Shown here: positions 7,114 to 13,994 of the stretch, one piece after another | Numbering within the stretch: position 1 is the first letter of the stretch | Layout of the letters: every line of letters begins with the position of its first letter | DNA from: an uncultured Actinomycetes bacterium | Lineage (GTDB): Bacteria > Actinomycetota > Actinomycetes > Nanopelagicales > Nanopelagicaceae | Assembly: GCA_903845465.1 (NCBI GenBank) | Contig: CAIMXQ010000007.1 | Span: 1 to 29,099, forward strand | DNA: 29,099 nucleotides | Reading direction: 5' to 3' | Translations under genes and position numbers: made by a program | The notes under the pieces: model-generated | Database searches by the model: none | What the model saw: only the letters and a program-made list of their open reading frames with translations | What the model was told of the DNA's origin: nothing

Positions 7114-7950
7114 ATGGCTGAAAAATTTCTAACTGACTCAGAAATCAAACATGCGCGGACAATGCATAAAACTAAAGTTCATGCCCTGCAGTTGGCTGTA
7201 GCAGTTGCATTGCTCGGTAGCTGGCAATTGCTCGCAGACCACAAAATCCTTGATGCTTTCTTCTATGGTCGCCCTAGCGGTGTGATGCACCAACTCGGTG
7301 TCTGGATTCAACACGGGACATCGATTGGTTCAATCTGGCTCAATGCTTGGGTTACTTTTTACGAAGCGACCTATGGCTTCTTTGCAGGAGTAATCCTGGG
7401 AATTATTTTCGGTGTATTTCTTGCGCGAAACCCAACTGCGGCTGAAATCTTCGCGCCTTACATCAAGGTTTCAAATTCAATTCCGCGAGTTGTGCTGGGA
7501 TCCATTTTTGTTCTCTGGTTAGGCCTTGGATCGGTCTCGAAGGTAGCGTTGGCATTCGTTCTAGTTTTCTTCCCTGTCTTCTTCAACGCCTTCCAAGGAA
7601 CGCGAGAGGCAGATCATAAATTAATTGCTAACGCCAGATTACTTGGCGCCTCTCCACGACAAATAACAATGAAGATTATCTTCCCATCTGCACTTTCATG
7701 GATTACAGCATCGATGCACGTCAGCTTTGGGTTCGCATTGATTGGCGCAATCGTCGGTGAATTCTTAGGAGCTCAACATGGATTGGGTCTCTTGATCGCA
7801 ACCGCACAAGGAAACTTCAATCCCAATGGCGTCTATGCCGCAATGCTCCTGATCGCCGTTATGGCGCTAACGGCAGAGTGGTTAATCACTAAGTTAGAAA
7901 ATCGTCTGCTCAATTGGCGACCAACACAGGTTTCTGGATCAGAACTCTAG
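7114..7950 (+). CDS. ABC transporter permease (SsuC/TauC type)
   Basis: Inner-membrane permease of the same importer, 278 residues, expected to form a homodimer. A cytoplasmic N-terminal tail of about 25 residues is followed by six hydrophobic segments. The EAA loop is visible as N-A-R-L-L-G-A-S-P-R-Q with K-I-I-F-P-S-A after it, the hallmark of this permease family. GGAAAGGA upstream of the ATG supports the start, and the gene begins 4 bases after the ATPase stop. It ends 22 bases before the binding-protein gene, so the three are one transcription unit. The TauC/SsuC/ThiX families are too alike to choose among them here. Confidence 0.94.
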   Translation: MAEKFLTDSEIKHARTMHKTKVHALQLAVAVALLGSWQLLADHKILDAFFYGRPSGVMHQLGVWIQHGTSIGSIWLNAWVTFYEATYGFFAGVILGIIFGVFLARNPTAAEIFAPYIKVSNSIPRVVLGSIFVLWLGLGSVSKVALAFVLVFFPVFFNAFQGTREADHKLIANARLLGASPRQITMKIIFPSALSWITASMHVSFGFALIGAIVGEFLGAQHGLGLLIATAQGNFNPNGVYAAMLLIAVMALTAEWLITKLENRLLNWRPTQVSGSEL

Positions 7951-7972
7951 CGGTTCAGGAAAAAGGAGAACG

Positions 7973-9088
7973 ATGAGAAAAATGAATCGACAAATCGCAC
8001 TCGTATCCGCGATTGCACTTTGTTTCACAATGGCAGCAGGAACTGCTGCTAAAGCAGCTATGCCAACAGTGCGCATCGAGGTGGGTGGCTTATCAAAGCA
8101 GATCTACATTCATGCAATGCTGGCTCAACAACTCGGCTACTACAAGAAGTACGGCATTAACGTTGTACTAACTGATGAGGCAGCTGGCGCAAGTGCCGAA
8201 GATGATATGTTGACTGGATCCGTTGATTTCGTTCTTGGATTCTACGATCACAACATTGACCTTCGCATCAAGGGAAAAAATACAGTCGACGTAGCTACGT
8301 TGCTTCAATCACCTGGTGAAGTAGAGCTTTGCCGAACTGACTTGAAGTCCAACATTACAAGCGTTGCAGACTGGGCTGATCAACCAGGAGGAGTAAGTCT
8401 TGGTGTAACCGGCTTAGGTTCATCTACTAACTTCCTTACATTATCTCTTGGTGCCAAAGCTGGTGTCCCACAATCTGCAATGCACTCGTTCGTTGCAGGT
8501 GCTGGTACAACCTTTATCGCAGCGATGAAGAACAAGGCAATTGATTGCGGTATGACAACTGAACCAACAATCTCAGCTGTTTTGGATCAAGGACTTGGTT
8601 ATGTTCTCGTTGATATGCGTTACGGTGACGCAACAAAAGCCGCTCTTGGTGGGGCATACCCAGCAACATGTGTCTATGGACGTCAAGACTGGATCGCAGC
8701 TCACCCAGACCTTACACAGCGCTTAGTTGATGCGATGATGGATACAACAAACTTCATCCAGACACATACAGCTGCTGAAATTGCAGCAAAAGTTCCAGCC
8801 GACTACTACGCAGGTACTGGGCTCGCAACATATGTAAAGGCGCTCAATGATGAAAAGGTGATGTACAGCCTGGATGGCAAGATGCAACCGGGTGGACCTC
8901 GCAGCGTAATGAACATTGACGGCAAAGGAAAAGTTGCTTCAGGCAACTGGACTGCAGACGATATGTCGAAGGTTAACTTGCAGGCTACATATACGAATAG
9001 TTATGTAATCACTGCAAGGCTTGATATCGCTAAAGCAAAACGATTCCCCAACTACTTCAGCACAGGTGCTGGAGCTCCCAAGGGATAG
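7973..9088 (+). CDS. ABC transporter substrate-binding protein (NMT1/SsuA-like)
   Basis: Extracytoplasmic binding protein of the SsuBC-like importer, 371 residues. The ATG is preceded by AAAGGAGA, a strong ribosome site. Residues 1-29 form a signal peptide with basic start, hydrophobic core and an A-K-A-A cleavage site. There is no acceptable lipobox; the early cysteine follows leucine. The mature protein begins with a strand-helix typical of NMT1/SsuA proteins (A-Q-Q-L-G-Y-Y-K-K-Y-G-I-N-V), then a G-S-V-D-F-V-L-G segment and a G-V-T-G-L-G-S-S-T-N anion-binding loop. Several paired cysteines are present in the mature part. Members bind sulfonates, nitrate, thiamine precursors or aromatic acids. 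The divergent carboxylate-type sensor hints at an organic acid, which is inference only. Confidence 0.92.
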   Translation: MRKMNRQIALVSAIALCFTMAAGTAAKAAMPTVRIEVGGLSKQIYIHAMLAQQLGYYKKYGINVVLTDEAAGASAEDDMLTGSVDFVLGFYDHNIDLRIKGKNTVDVATLLQSPGEVELCRTDLKSNITSVADWADQPGGVSLGVTGLGSSTNFLTLSLGAKAGVPQSAMHSFVAGAGTTFIAAMKNKAIDCGMTTEPTISAVLDQGLGYVLVDMRYGDATKAALGGAYPATCVYGRQDWIAAHPDLTQRLVDAMMDTTNFIQTHTAAEIAAKVPADYYAGTGLATYVKALNDEKVMYSLDGKMQPGGPRSVMNIDGKGKVASGNWTADDMSKVNLQATYTNSYVITARLDIAKAKRFPNYFSTGAGAPKG

Positions 9089-9102
9089 CTCGTAAAAGAA
9101 AG

Positions 9103-9141
9103 GCCTGTGGCGTCACGAGGGTGCGCGCCACAGGCTTTTTT
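9103..9141 (+). terminator. Strong intrinsic terminator of the SsuABC-like operon
   Basis: GCCTGTGGCG (9103-9112) pairs perfectly with CGCCACAGGC (9126-9135) around a 13-base loop, followed directly by six T residues. It lies 14 bases after the binding-protein stop and separates that operon from the next gene. Confidence 0.92.
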
Positions 9142-9191
9142 ATTTCTCTCGTGAAATGGGAGGCGGATTTGGACTTGCGCAGGCATAGCGG

Positions 9192-9220
9192 TTGCGGGAG
9201 TCAATACCTGCATTTACCCT
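9192..9220 (+). promoter_or_regulatory. Candidate promoter of the PsiE-family gene
   Basis: TTGCGG (9192-9197), a 17-base spacer and TACCCT (9215-9220, fitting the TANNNT form) lie between the preceding terminator and the gene. The predicted transcript start leaves a leader of about 20 bases that includes an AAAGGGG ribosome site. Confidence 0.45.
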
Positions 9221-9247
9221 TAGCCATTACTCAAAGGGGTGGCTGTG

Positions 9248-9733
9248 ATGAAGTACAAGTCAGTAAAAGGATTCCTCAAACAGGATGAATCCCTCATCCC
9301 GGTTACATTTATCGACAAGCTCGAAGATATTCTGCACGGTTTCCTAGGAATAGTTTTATTTATCATTTCAGTATTGGCCGCTGGTTACACATTGCAGCGC
9401 TTAATCCAAACTCGCCCATTCTTTCCAGTAGGGATGATTCAAGGAATTAACGACATTCTCTTTGTTGTGATTATTCTGGAAATCATGCGCACAGTAATTG
9501 TGCGTTTTACTGATGGAATCTTCCAGCTCGATAACTTCTTGATCATCGGAGTAATCGCCGCAGTCCGACACATTCTTACTGTCGGAGCATCGCTGACAAT
9601 GGAGAAGAAGAAGACAACTGAGTATTTCAATCGCGCACTCATGGAAATGGGAGTCAATACAGGCATCGTTGTTGCACTTGTCTTTGCCCTATTTTTAGCG
9701 CGTGCAGCGCGTGCCGCTGGCAACGCCAAGTAA
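9248..9733 (+). CDS. PsiE-family (phosphate-starvation-inducible) membrane protein
   Basis: Small integral membrane protein of 161 residues with about four hydrophobic helices, spaced as in the PsiE family: one after a short charged N-terminus, a second ending in I-L-E-I-M-R-T, a third in the I-I-G-V-I-A-A-V-R segment, and a last one near the C-terminus. E. coli PsiE is induced by phosphate starvation, but its biochemical role is not known. The ATG at 9248 is preferred because AAAGGGG lies 8 bases before it; in-frame GTG codons at 9239 and 9245 are possible alternatives. The gene is isolated, with a strong terminator before it and a weak one after it. No PhoP-type box was recognised. Confidence 0.8.
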   Translation: MKYKSVKGFLKQDESLIPVTFIDKLEDILHGFLGIVLFIISVLAAGYTLQRLIQTRPFFPVGMIQGINDILFVVIILEIMRTVIVRFTDGIFQLDNFLIIGVIAAVRHILTVGASLTMEKKKTTEYFNRALMEMGVNTGIVVALVFALFLARAARAAGNAK

Positions 9734-9746
9734 TTCCTGAATCTCA

Positions 9747-9770
9747 CGCTCTTCTTCTTGAGCGCTTTTT
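9747..9770 (+). terminator. Short intrinsic terminator after the PsiE-family gene
   Basis: CGCTC (9747-9751) pairs with GAGCG (9760-9764) over an 8-base loop, followed by C and five T residues. The stem is only 5 bp, so efficiency may be modest. The last T is also the complement of the terminal A of the tRNA CCA on the other strand. Confidence 0.5.
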
Positions 9771-9854
9771 GGTGGCGGGTGAAGGATTTGAACCTTCGAA
9801 GGCAGAGCCGGGGGATTTACAGTCCCCTCCCATTGGCCGCTCGGGCAACCCGCC
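9770..9854 (-). tRNA. tRNA-Tyr (anticodon GTA), CCA encoded
   Basis: On the minus strand the 5' half GGCGGGT pairs with ACCCGCC to give a perfect 7-bp acceptor stem, followed by discriminator A and an encoded CCA (9770-9772). The anticodon loop reads CTGTAAA, giving GTA, which decodes tyrosine codons. An extended variable arm (class II) sits between the anticodon and T arms, as expected for bacterial tRNA-Tyr. The T loop reads GGTTCAAATCC, the normal form. The gene stands alone between two plus-strand genes. Confidence 0.95.
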
Positions 9855-9903
9855 AAGGCTTTCTATGCGACCGAGGAAGGATACATGAGGCGGGTGCGTC
9901 TAT

Positions 9904-9913
9904 GCCAATTGGC
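9904..9913. promoter_or_regulatory. GCCAATTGGC palindrome in the divergent tRNA-Tyr / DMFase-like region
   Basis: A perfect 10-bp palindrome lies between the divergent tRNA-Tyr and the large plus-strand gene. It offers a TTGGC-type -35 half on both strands. Possible -10 partners are TATCCT towards the tRNA (19-base spacer) and TACTCT or TTTAAT towards the plus-strand gene, but none has ideal spacing. Confidence 0.2.
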
Positions 9914-9946
9914 TGAGAGCCCTTTAAGTACTCTTTAATTGAGTCC

Positions 9947-11614
9947 GTGCTCCCCAATTTTGGTAGAAAGACTTTTATTGCGTCTCTTTCTATCGTTGTA
10001 ATTCTTGTTGTAAGCCTCATAGGAATTGCTGGATATCAATATTTTGAAGATCACAAGACTTTACCGCCAGTAAAAATCCATGCAGATATTGCGCGACAGC
10101 CCATGCAAAATTTTGCCCAATCACTTGGAACCTTATCTCCCGAAGATATTTCGAAATACCCAGATAGCACATGTCCAAAACTTTCCGCACAGTGGGTAGC
10201 ACAAGAGAATTCTCAAACCGGAGTTCCTATGACGGTTAAAGATTGGAAATCAATCAATCTTGAAGGCGCGCAAGGTAGCGCCCTTTGGCTTAATAAAACT
10301 TCTGGCTCATGTGGAGATACTCTCGAAATACATGCATCCCTGTATGGAACTAGCGCCGATACTTTTAGATCTGGAGCACGAACTATTGAGGCGCTACGAA
10401 TCGGTTGGTACCAAGGATCCGGTGCCCGACAAATCTGGAGCTCCGGTTCAATTACTTTGAAAGCACAGAAAATTAAATACCCAAGAAGCGCAACTCGAAT
10501 GATTGAAACGGCCTGGCCCACAACTGTAAAAATTAAACTTAATTCTAAGTGGGTACCTGGTTTCTACCTTTTCGTCACTCGCTCCGCTGATGGAACAATA
10601 GAGAATGCTGCACCTTTTGTTCTTCATAGCCCACTCGGAAGTTCACAATTGATGCTGATGCATTCATTCCTAACATGGAATGTCTACAACACTTTCGGAG
10701 GCCGCTCGGGCTATCTAGGAGCTGGCTCTACTAAGACTGAGATGCGCGCAGATCGAAGCCGCGTAGTTTCTCTCGATCGCCCTATCGTTGGAAGCGGCGG
10801 TTTTAGTATTCATAGAGATGGAATTTCGCTCGTTCAATTCCTTGAAAAGAGCGGAATAAATTACGATCAATACTCAGATCTAGATCTGGATTCTTGGCCT
10901 TCAATAGCATCGCATTACAACGCAATTGTTCTGGGCGGCCATCCTGAATACTTCACTCGGCGAATTTTTGACACTTTAATTTCAGCTCGAAATTCAGGAA
11001 TCAATCTTGCAATTCTTGGCGGAAATACCGGCATTTGGCAGGTCCGAATGACCGATTCGAAAATAGGAGCAAATCGTCGAATCATTATTTATCGCACAGC
11101 TGTTGAAGATCCGATAAAGGACCTCAAGCAAATTTCAATTAAATATGAAGATAAGCGTCTCAATATTCCTTCAACACTTTTAACTGGCACATCAACTGAT
11201 GGAGTTCACGTTTATGGAAATATGAACGCTGTCAGTATTCCACGATGGTTGAAATTGCCTGCCAATTCCTCGATTACTGGAATCTCACCTGACAGCGAAG
11301 TTGGACGCACGGTTGCAACTGTTGCGTCGCCACCCAATGTGAAGATCCTTTTCTCTGGGATTATGCACTACCGGGATGCCCCCACCGTGGGCCAACCTGC
11401 GCGTCCGGTACCTGTTGCACAAGCGGTTTGGTTTACAACTCCGTCCGGTGCGGCGGTCTTTAACGCAGGCATTACGACGTGGAGCTGCGACTTGATTCAA
11501 ACATGTGCATATTCCACAGTAGATGAGGCATCACGCTCTGTAATGGACTCAGTCACTACCCAAATATTAAAATTGTGGCAGACCAAAGCTGTTGGAAAAA
11601 CTTTGGTCAAGTAG
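9947..11614 (+). CDS. Membrane-anchored protein related to N,N-dimethylformamidase large subunit
   Basis: 555 residues starting at a GTG with no ribosome site, so probably leaderless. A single hydrophobic helix at about 9-31 preceded by basic residues predicts a type II anchor, with the rest outside the cell. Residues 120-220 look like a beta-rich domain (R-I-G-W-Y-Q-G-S-G-A). From about 225 on the motifs are those of the C-terminal domain of N,N-dimethylformamidase beta subunit proteins: W-N-V-Y-N-T-F-G-G-R (Y247), S-L-D-R-P around 275-279, and G-G-H-P-E-Y-F-T (E334, Y335). The studied enzyme holds iron with two tyrosines and a glutamate; Y247 and E334 are candidates by motif. No small subunit is adjacent and the real substrate is unknown. 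An inverted repeat marks its 3' end. Confidence 0.75.
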   Translation: MLPNFGRKTFIASLSIVVILVVSLIGIAGYQYFEDHKTLPPVKIHADIARQPMQNFAQSLGTLSPEDISKYPDSTCPKLSAQWVAQENSQTGVPMTVKDWKSINLEGAQGSALWLNKTSGSCGDTLEIHASLYGTSADTFRSGARTIEALRIGWYQGSGARQIWSSGSITLKAQKIKYPRSATRMIETAWPTTVKIKLNSKWVPGFYLFVTRSADGTIENAAPFVLHSPLGSSQLMLMHSFLTWNVYNTFGGRSGYLGAGSTKTEMRADRSRVVSLDRPIVGSGGFSIHRDGISLVQFLEKSGINYDQYSDLDLDSWPSIASHYNAIVLGGHPEYFTRRIFDTLISARNSGINLAILGGNTGIWQVRMTDSKIGANRRIIIYRTAVEDPIKDLKQISIKYEDKRLNIPSTLLTGTSTDGVHVYGNMNAVSIPRWLKLPANSSITGISPDSEVGRTVATVASPPNVKILFSGIMHYRDAPTVGQPARPVPVAQAVWFTTPSGAAVFNAGITTWSCDLIQTCAYSTVDEASRSVMDSVTTQILKLWQTKAVGKTLVK

Positions 11615-11621
11615 TTATAGC
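11581..11621 (+). promoter_or_regulatory. Inverted repeat overlapping a candidate yajQ promoter
   Basis: GACCAAAG (11581-11588) and CTTTGGTC (11601-11608) are perfect inverted arms around a 12-base loop, inside the 3' end of the preceding gene. TTGGAA (11592-11597) and TATAGC (11616-11621) with an 18-base spacer could be a promoter for yajQ-rarD; its -35 box lies in the loop. The repeat could be a hairpin at the transcript end (no T run follows) or an operator. The evidence does not separate these. Confidence 0.3.
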
Positions 11622-11645
11622 ATTAGCCTTTCTAAGGAGGAACAA

Positions 11646-12134
11646 ATGGCTGACAGTAGTTTCGACGTAGTCTCCAAAATTGACCGCATGGAGCTTGATA
11701 ACGCTATCAATCAGGCGATCCGCGAGATTGATACTCGCTTCGACTTTAAAAATACCGGTGCAAAGATTGAATTGACCGGAGATAAACTTGCAATCGAGGC
11801 AGATACCGAAGAACGCGCGAAGGCGACTCTCGATGTTGTCAAAGATAAGTTGATTAAGCGTGGCGTCTCGCTCAAGCACCTTGAAGCGGGCGAACCACAA
11901 CTATCTGGAAAGATTTACAAGATTGCTTCAACGATGAAGGAGGGCATCTCGACAGAGAATGCCAAGAAGGTTGCAAAATTCTTGCGTGATGAAGGTCCGA
12001 AATCTTTAAAAACTCAGATTCAAGGTGATGAACTCCGCGTCACCTCCAAGAGCCGCGATGATCTGCAGGAAGCCATTGAGCAGATTAAGAATGGCAAGTT
12101 TGATTTTGCTGTTCAGTTTGTAAACTTCCGCTAA
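11646..12134 (+). CDS. yajQ: YajQ family nucleotide-binding protein
   Basis: Small cytoplasmic protein of 162 residues, the full family length. It starts M-A-D-S-S-F-D-V-V-S-K and ends in D-F-A-V-Q-F-V-N-F-R, both diagnostic of YajQ. The family folds as two similar alpha/beta domains; some members bind cyclic di-GMP and act as transcriptional coregulators in proteobacteria, while others bind nucleic acid or nucleotides. Its role in this organism is unknown. The start is fixed by a perfect AAGGAGG at 11634-11640, five bases before the ATG; an upstream in-frame start at 11592 would overlap the previous gene and add residues absent from the family. rarD begins at the very next base after the stop. 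Confidence 0.95.
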   Translation: MADSSFDVVSKIDRMELDNAINQAIREIDTRFDFKNTGAKIELTGDKLAIEADTEERAKATLDVVKDKLIKRGVSLKHLEAGEPQLSGKIYKIASTMKEGISTENAKKVAKFLRDEGPKSLKTQIQGDELRVTSKSRDDLQEAIEQIKNGKFDFAVQFVNFR

Positions 12135-13046
12135 GTGGCAAAGAATCGCAGCGAATATTCGCTAGGACTGCTCTTTGGATTTAGCTCATATATATTGTGG
12201 GGGCTCTTTCCTCTTTATTGGCCACTCCTTGAACCGGCTAACCCTCTCGAGATCGTTTCACACCGCGCAGTCTGGACTCTTGTCTTCTGTCTCATAGTTC
12301 TTGCTCTCACCAAGCAAATTCACTCCACCATTAAAATTCTGAAGAATCCAAAGAAGATGGTTGGTCTGCTTGCAACCACCATTTTAATTTCCATCAACTG
12401 GATTACGTATATTTGGGCTACCAATAATGGCCATGTCGTAGAAGCGGCTCTTGGTTATTACATCAACCCATTAATTATTATCGCCTTCGGCGTTCTTTTG
12501 CTCCACGAAAAGTTGCGTCCATTGCAGTGGATTGCAGTTGCAATTGCTGCCGTCGGTGTAGTCATACTGACCATTGATTACGGCAGGCTTCCATGGGTTG
12601 CGATCGCACTTGCGCTCTCGTGGGGTAGCTACGGACTCATCAAGAAGAAACTTGATCTCGGCGCACTCGACGGCCTAGCCATTGAAACTCTCATCTCACT
12701 TATTCCTTACGGTTTCTACCTTCTCTACCTTGGACATCAAGGAACTGGTCAATTTGGCCACAAAACAACGTTAACTCTCCTGCTGATTGCCGCTGGGGCA
12801 ATCACCGCAATTCCATTGTTACTCTTTAACGGATCGACAACGCGTCTGCCCTACAGCACTATCGGTTTGCTGCAATACATCACTCCGACAATTCAATTCT
12901 CAATCGGTGTGTGGCTACGCCACGAAAATATGCCAACTGCTCGTTGGGTTGGATTTATTGTTATCTGGTTAGCGCTCTTTGCACTTGGAACAGATCTCGT
13001 GCGATCAAGTAGAACGATCGACAATAGCGTCGCAGAGAGAAAATAG
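12135..13046 (+). CDS. rarD: RarD-type EamA family transporter
   Basis: Polytopic membrane protein of 303 residues with about ten hydrophobic helices in two EamA repeats. The N-terminal L-G-L-L-F-G-F-S-S-Y-I-L-W-G-L-F-P-L-Y-W segment and the later E-I-V-S-H-R-A-V-W pattern are characteristic of RarD. The family belongs to the drug/metabolite transporter superfamily, and E. coli RarD is named for chloramphenicol sensitivity, but its natural substrate is not established. The GTG start follows the yajQ TAA without a gap, implying coupled translation. The last 42 bases overlap, in the opposite direction, the end of the polyprenyl diphosphate synthase gene. Confidence 0.92.
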   Translation: MAKNRSEYSLGLLFGFSSYILWGLFPLYWPLLEPANPLEIVSHRAVWTLVFCLIVLALTKQIHSTIKILKNPKKMVGLLATTILISINWITYIWATNNGHVVEAALGYYINPLIIIAFGVLLLHEKLRPLQWIAVAIAAVGVVILTIDYGRLPWVAIALALSWGSYGLIKKKLDLGALDGLAIETLISLIPYGFYLLYLGHQGTGQFGHKTTLTLLLIAAGAITAIPLLLFNGSTTRLPYSTIGLLQYITPTIQFSIGVWLRHENMPTARWVGFIVIWLALFALGTDLVRSSRTIDNSVAERK

Positions 13047-13994
13047 CGCGCCTGTTACATCTCCTACGGGAAGCGGACCTAAAGCAATACGTGCATCTCG
13101 TGCAATCTGTTGCAATTGTTCGCGAGATTCATCCAGAGCTGGGTGTGTGCGAAGTTCGCGCAGTACCTGTGCAACTGTCGTTTCATCTTTAATTGGCGCG
13201 CTCACCAGCTCTCTGAGTTCACGATCTTCAGAACGTTGAGACTTCATAACATTCAGTGTCACCAAAGTTGGTACGCCTTCACGTAAATCTGTGCCGGGCG
13301 TCTTTCCTGATTGATGCGATTCACTAGCAATATCAATAACATCATCTGCAAGTTGGAAGGCAACACCTATCTTCTCGCCAAAGACCGTCAATGTCTCTTT
13401 GATATCAGTAGGTGCTCCCGAGACCATTGCGCCAAATCGTGCACTGGCAGCAATCAGTGAACCTGTCTTATCTGCAACAACCTGTAGGTAGTGGGCTAGA
13501 GCATCTTCGCCATTCTGTGGACCTTGAGTCTCCATAATCTGACCGATCACAAGGCGTTCAAAAGTTGATGCCTGAAGGCGCACAGCTTCTGGTCCAATAT
13601 CTGCAAGCAAGGCTGAGACTTTTGCAAAGAGATAGTCGCCAGTAAGAATGGCAACAGTATTTCCCCAACGGCTATTTGCGCTCTCAACGCTACGACGAAG
13701 AGTTGCTTCATCCATAACATCATCGTGATACAAAGTTGCTACGTGGGTAAGTTCGCATACGACGGCAGATTCGATAATGCCGAATCGATTCTTATCACCG
13801 TAATGCGATGCCAAAAGAGTAAGCAGTGGGCGAAGACGCTTTCCACCTGCTGCGACTAAGTGGCGTGATGTCTCTTCAACAAGTGGGTAATCACCTTGGA
13901 TATGGCTTAAGAGAAGGCTCTCAACCTTCGCCATTCCCTCTTTAAGCTCTGCCTCTAATCCTGGCGCAATACCCGGAATTCCTAGTTGTGTCAT
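13005..13994 (-). CDS. Long-chain polyprenyl diphosphate synthase (menaquinone side chain)
   Basis: Trans-prenyltransferase of 329 residues that adds isopentenyl units to an allylic primer. Visible motifs are G-G-K-R-L-R-P at 50-56, the first aspartate-rich motif D-D-V-M-D at 91-95, and the second D-D-V-I-D at 217-221, all with their magnesium-binding aspartates. The residues four and five places before the first motif are T87 and A86, small rather than aromatic, which fits a product longer than C20. Together with its place directly after nuoN (1-base overlap) and with menG at the head of the cluster, the best reading is the synthase for the menaquinone tail. Exact chain length cannot be read. 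The 3' end overlaps rarD convergently by 42 bases. Confidence 0.92.
   Translation of the reverse strand: MTQLGIPGIAPGLEAELKEGMAKVESLLLSHIQGDYPLVEETSRHLVAAGGKRLRPLLTLLASHYGDKNRFGIIESAVVCELTHVATLYHDDVMDEATLRRSVESANSRWGNTVAILTGDYLFAKVSALLADIGPEAVRLQASTFERLVIGQIMETQGPQNGEDALAHYLQVVADKTGSLIAASARFGAMVSGAPTDIKETLTVFGEKIGVAFQLADDVIDIASESHQSGKTPGTDLREGVPTLVTLNVMKSQRSEDRELRELVSAPIKDETTVAQVLRELRTHPALDESREQLQQIARDARIALGPLPVGDVTGALFSLCDAIVDRST

Noticed and set aside
9855..9900. Promoter of tRNA-Tyr at TTGGCA-19-TATCCT
   Set aside because: The spacer is too long and the boxes too weak to annotate with confidence.
11592..11645. Upstream start for yajQ
   Set aside because: It adds 18 residues not found in the family and overlaps the previous gene, while a perfect AAGGAGG serves the ATG at 11646.
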